64,000 nt of DNA from NCBI GenBank assembly GCA_023101725.1, contig JALJCO010012830.1:248001-312000 (forward strand). The letters are read 5' to 3'. The translations under genes were made by a program, and so were the position numbers. The notes below the pieces were generated by a model. That model searched no databases, was not told the DNA's origin, and worked only from the letters and a program-made list of their open reading frames with translations. Positions 61,140 to 64,000 of the stretch are shown piece by piece (position 1 is the stretch's first letter; the number at the start of each line of letters is the position of its first letter). The stretch is from Atherinomorus stipes (Eukaryota; Chordata; Actinopteri; Atheriniformes; Atherinidae).

Positions 61140-61185
61140 TTAAAAGCTCTTTAAAGTCCATTTTTCCTGATACAGCTTCTTTAAA

Positions 61186-61318
61186 AATGAATCGCTTCAA
61201 TTAAGTGTCAAGATAATGGGCTCTAAAGGTGAAGTTCATTAAACCTTTAAAACCTGATAACAAGGAGTAATCAGATGGTTGTAGTAATTGGATTTGATGT
61301 ATCTATGTTGGCGCTACT
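61186..61318. other. No gene recognised
   Basis: Short spacer between the F nest and a hAT-like fragment. Confidence 0.4.
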
Positions 61319-61490
61319 CAGTTTGGTCCAAGAGGGCCGCAATCCTGCAGGTTTTGGATGTCTCTGCTCCAACACACCTGACTTTATGAGTTATTATGCA
61401 GAGTTTGATAAGCTATTAGACCTAGTTTATTTGAGCCAGGCATGTTGTTACTTTCTCAGTTTGAATAGAGATGACTGTTCTCCAGGATGT
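61319..61490 (+). mobile_element. hAT-like MITE fragment
   Basis: CAGTTTGGTCCAAGAGGGCC followed by GCAATCCTGCAGGTTTTGG and CTCCAACACACCTGA resembles the left half of a common fish hAT MITE. The expected inverse right half is only faintly visible (GAGCCAGGCATGTTG). Right boundary uncertain. Confidence 0.5.
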
Positions 61491-63060
61491 TAAAGAAGTT
61501 TTGATGCAAAGTTCCCTGCCTCTTTCGGTGATGTGAGCTTGTGTGGTGCAAATACAAACACATGCTCACATGAGCATAAACCTGCATGTGCACCACTAGT
61601 CTTGTTTCATCCAAGGCTTCAGTGAGAGGAACCACTCTTTAATCATTTCATAAGATCATTTGCCTGGTAGATACGCCTCAGGCTTTTCCCATTACCCCTG
61701 GCTTCCTTGACCTAGATATGAGAGTGCGAGTGTGTGTGTGTGCATGTGGTATGATTTGGAATATGTGATCATATTGATGGTTGAACAGAGTAATGACCCT
61801 AAGCCTACTACATGCATAGTAGTGTCCAGCAGTGGCTGAAATTTAAAAAGATAAGTCAACATACAAGTAATTATTCAAAAAGTGCTTTTTGGAAGTTAAT
61901 TTTGGGAAGTCAAAATTTTATAAATATACAGCTGGTTTGTGCATAGAGAAAGGATTATCTGTGTGACTGTGAGCTTACCACTGCAATCTACAAATACAAC
62001 CTTAACTACTTCAACGAACAAGCACAACAAACAAGAACTGACTTTGTGTATCTGGCTTAAAATAAGTATTGATGCATTATTTTCACAAGCAGAATCCTTT
62101 CTATGACAAATTTGCTTTACAAGAACCCAAAGTTGATGATTGCAATACCCAAATGCGGAGTAAGCAGTAAAAGGCACATAGTTCAGTTTCTGAATAAAAG
62201 TCTTAAAGCAGGAAGTGTTTTTTCTACAAGTCTTCTATCTAAATATACCAGTGTGTAAAAATGAGACAAGATAAACCTTTATTCATCCAACAAGGATAAA
62301 TTACAGCTTTCACAGTTGTAAAACTAGAAAACTACATCAATACAGTATATTATTCTAAATAGTATTTACCAAAAAAAAAAACAAAAAAAAAAACTTTGCC
62401 ACTTTTGATTATAAACCTACATTCATGACCACATATGTGGGTGTACGTGTGTCAGTAAAGTGCAGTCATTTGCAAAAATAGTCCAAGTCCAGTTTATGCT
62501 TCACTGGGAACACTGGCAGCACGAGCAACTTATGTGAAGTGCAAAAAATAGACCAGAAGATCCTTTTCCTCTGATTTGGTTACCAAGGTGACCAATCTCA
62601 CCCACGCATCTTGAAGACATCATCACTGTTATGAAGAAGTTGATCGTTCATTCTTGTGATAAAGAGCAGAAGCTAAGTTTGACTGCTTTTCAGGCTCTTC
62701 ACATTACATCTTTTTCATAACTTGATTTCTTTATATTTGGTACATTAAACCAGTCATTTTTTCTTTTGCCTAAGCCTTACAGTTTTTTTCATTTAATTTT
62801 AATTTTACTTTTCTTTGTACAGGTTTGACTCATGGCGACATGGCCTCTCATTTCCAAGTGACCTGTCCTCAAATACAGTCCTTATTTTAACCAGGTGCTC
62901 GAGAAAGGTGAAGACTAATGCATACAAATTTATTTACAGTACTGATAACAGAAAGAATCAGCTAATTCTTGTTTTGCAGAGTAGACTCAGCAAATAATTT
63001 TTAATCAGAAACTAATTTTCATCAGAAAATACGTAGCAGAAAACATTTTCAGACTTCTTT
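61491..63060. other. No gene recognised; one minus-strand tail
   Basis: Unique-looking sequence with an A-rich run at 62371-62394. At 62270-62303 the minus strand reads like a retroelement 3' tail (GGATGAATAAAGGTTTAT). Confidence 0.4.
62270..62303 (-). repeat. Possible retroelement 3' tail
   Basis: The reverse complement reads AATTTATCCTTGTTGGATG then AATAAAGG, similar to the AATTTCCC..GGGATxAATAAAG tails at 411 and 881. No element body is recognisable. Confidence 0.4.
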
Positions 63061-63076
63061 ACATACAGTTCTGTGT

Positions 63077-63193
63077 AGCCCCGCTATGGACCAGCGGCCT
63101 GTGTATGGAGTATCCCGCCTTTGGTCTGTTAGCAGGATAGACTCCAGTCCCCATACAACCCAACCTTGGAATGGATGGATGGATGGATGGATG
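63077..63193 (+). repeat. Fish SINE/LINE 3' end with (GGAT)n tail
   Basis: GGACCAGCGGCCTGTGTATG, CCCGCC, and AGGATAGACTCCAGTCCCC followed by five GGAT units. This matches, from memory, the 3' domain shared by V-SINE-type elements and their partner LINEs (GACTGGCGACCTGTCCAGGG...GGCTCCAGCCCCC...GGATGGATGG). The 5' part is absent. Confidence 0.65.
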
Positions 63194-63617
63194 AACAATT
63201 CTGCATCAAACTTTTGGCCACCTCTTTTTTCATCATATTTTCCCTCCATGTGGCCATTTTTTTTTCATTATTTAAAAAAAAAAAAAGATCTTAAGAAAAA
63301 AAAGGTCTTAATCAACAACACCCCATGCAGAATTTCTGAGCTTTTTTCCCCTTGGACATGCTTTGTGACTGATTTCAGTTCAGTCCACCATCCACCTGTG
63401 ACACAATTGAGTTTATTTGTTCCAACCAGTTCATAAAGATGTGACTATCATGGACTTCTGTTTGCATTTCAAAAGACTGCATCAATTTTTTAACATTCTC
63501 AGACAGTGAAACGCCACAATTGTTTGTAAACCAAAACATTGTGTGCAACTCTTATTAATTATTTGCATGTTTTTGATTCATTTGATGATACATCTTTACA
63601 CTGTTGTTTAGAAGCTG
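63194..63617. other. No gene recognised
   Basis: A-rich and T-rich runs near 63259-63303; otherwise unique-looking. Confidence 0.4.
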
Positions 63618-63872
63618 TCAATAATCCCATGAACAAACCAAAGATTCTGCACGTACTTCACAACTGAGTCTGACCGAGGATACTTCAGCCATCTGAGCTA
63701 AGTTGAGAGCTCTCCTGGGAGTAGGACAACATTGCAGGGACCACAAGCAGAAGAGGGGACGGTTCATGGAATGAGGCTGAAGCTGAGTGCTAACCTTTTC
63801 CAACCAGCACTACTCTTCCTGGTCAACTCTACAATAGGTCTTACGCCAACAGAAATAGATAAGATTAGAGCA

Positions 63873-64000
63873 AATCTAATCCAGCACCTCTGGGACATCA
63901 TGTCTGGTTCATTCCACCTCCACCATATCATACTGCAGACTGTCAAGGGGTTGAATGATGCCCTGATCCAGGTCTGGGAGGAGACCCCTCTGGAGAACAA
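63873..64000 (+). pseudogene. Tc1-like transposase fragment, cut by window end
   Basis: The frame reads NLIQHLWDIMSGSFHLHHII then LQTVKGLNDALIQVWEETP, the C-terminal segment also seen in the copy at 10690-11740. The usual PDLNP before QHLW has decayed to RANLI. Gln again stands where many Tc1 proteins have the catalytic Glu. The sequence just upstream (63618-63870) is not recognisable as the rest of the catalytic domain. The gene continues beyond the window, so only part can be judged. Confidence 0.75.

Larger units (their letters stand above)
56438..61185 (+). mobile_element. TTAA element family F (copy 2), multiply interrupted
   Basis: Left end TTAA at 56438-56441, then AAAGGAGCTTCATGC. 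The right end is TGATACAGCTTCTTTAA near 61184. The F sequence is split into three parts: 56442-57381, 59631-59750 and 61144-61180. Between parts 1 and 2 lie E (with D inside) and G. Between parts 2 and 3 lies F copy 3 in inverse orientation. The order and content of the three parts match F copy 3 read in reverse, which lacks these insertions. The short acidic frame is at 56785-56856. The uninterrupted length would be about 1.1 kb. Confidence 0.8.

Overview
The window looks like non-coding DNA from a teleost fish, probably an acanthomorph. The evidence is the repeat content: Tc1-like transposons with the fish-type terminal sequences, L2-type LINE 3' ends, tRNA-derived fish SINE fragments, TATC and GGAT tails behind LINE/SINE 3' ends, hAT, PIF/Harbinger-like and TTAA-flanked MITEs, and long di-, tri- and tetranucleotide microsatellites. 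I found no host protein-coding exon, rRNA, tRNA or CRISPR array that I can defend. The longest open frames sit in microsatellites, CA-rich or pyrimidine-rich tracts, or transposon remnants. The window is best read as a gene desert or a very large intron.

Layout. 1-4.7 kb: microsatellites with LINE/SINE-type 3' tails, a 571-bp long-TIR MITE with a 9-bp target duplication (2648-3218) and a TTAA MITE (family A, 4156-4648). 9.7-12.0 kb: a decayed Tc1-like transposon broken by a 707-bp repeat (family C) and by a suspicious homopolymer block. 12-29.5 kb: mostly unique sequence, with one hAT element (17.5-18.4 kb) that itself contains a smaller hAT MITE. 29.5-32.1 kb: a Tc1-type deletion derivative containing a TTAA MITE (family H), then a hAT fragment, a SINE, and a second copy of the 9-bp-TSD MITE inserted in the SINE tail. 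32.9-34.0 kb: a diverged 195-bp direct repeat pair. 34-39.8 kb: unique. 39.8-43.9 kb: TTAA element family F copy 1 with internal insertions, an L2 3' fragment and a hAT MITE. 49.1-50.9 kb: a three-level nest (A contains B, B contains C). 55.1-55.5 kb: a PIF/Harbinger-like MITE. 56.4-61.2 kb: the most elaborate nest, where family F copy 2 is interrupted by E, D and G and by a second, inverted F copy. 63.1-64 kb: a SINE-type tail and a Tc1-like transposase fragment cut by the window edge.

The strongest biological signal is a set of at least seven TTAA-targeting, long-TIR, non-autonomous element families. Most of their termini read TTAA|AGG, and they repeatedly inserted into one another. For several nests, paralogous empty sites within this same window confirm the insertion points. 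Four reading-frame remnants in family F and two in the hAT MITE look like leftover 5' coding parts of the parent transposases. Superfamily assignments rest on target-duplication length, termini and remembered protein motifs, not on database searches.
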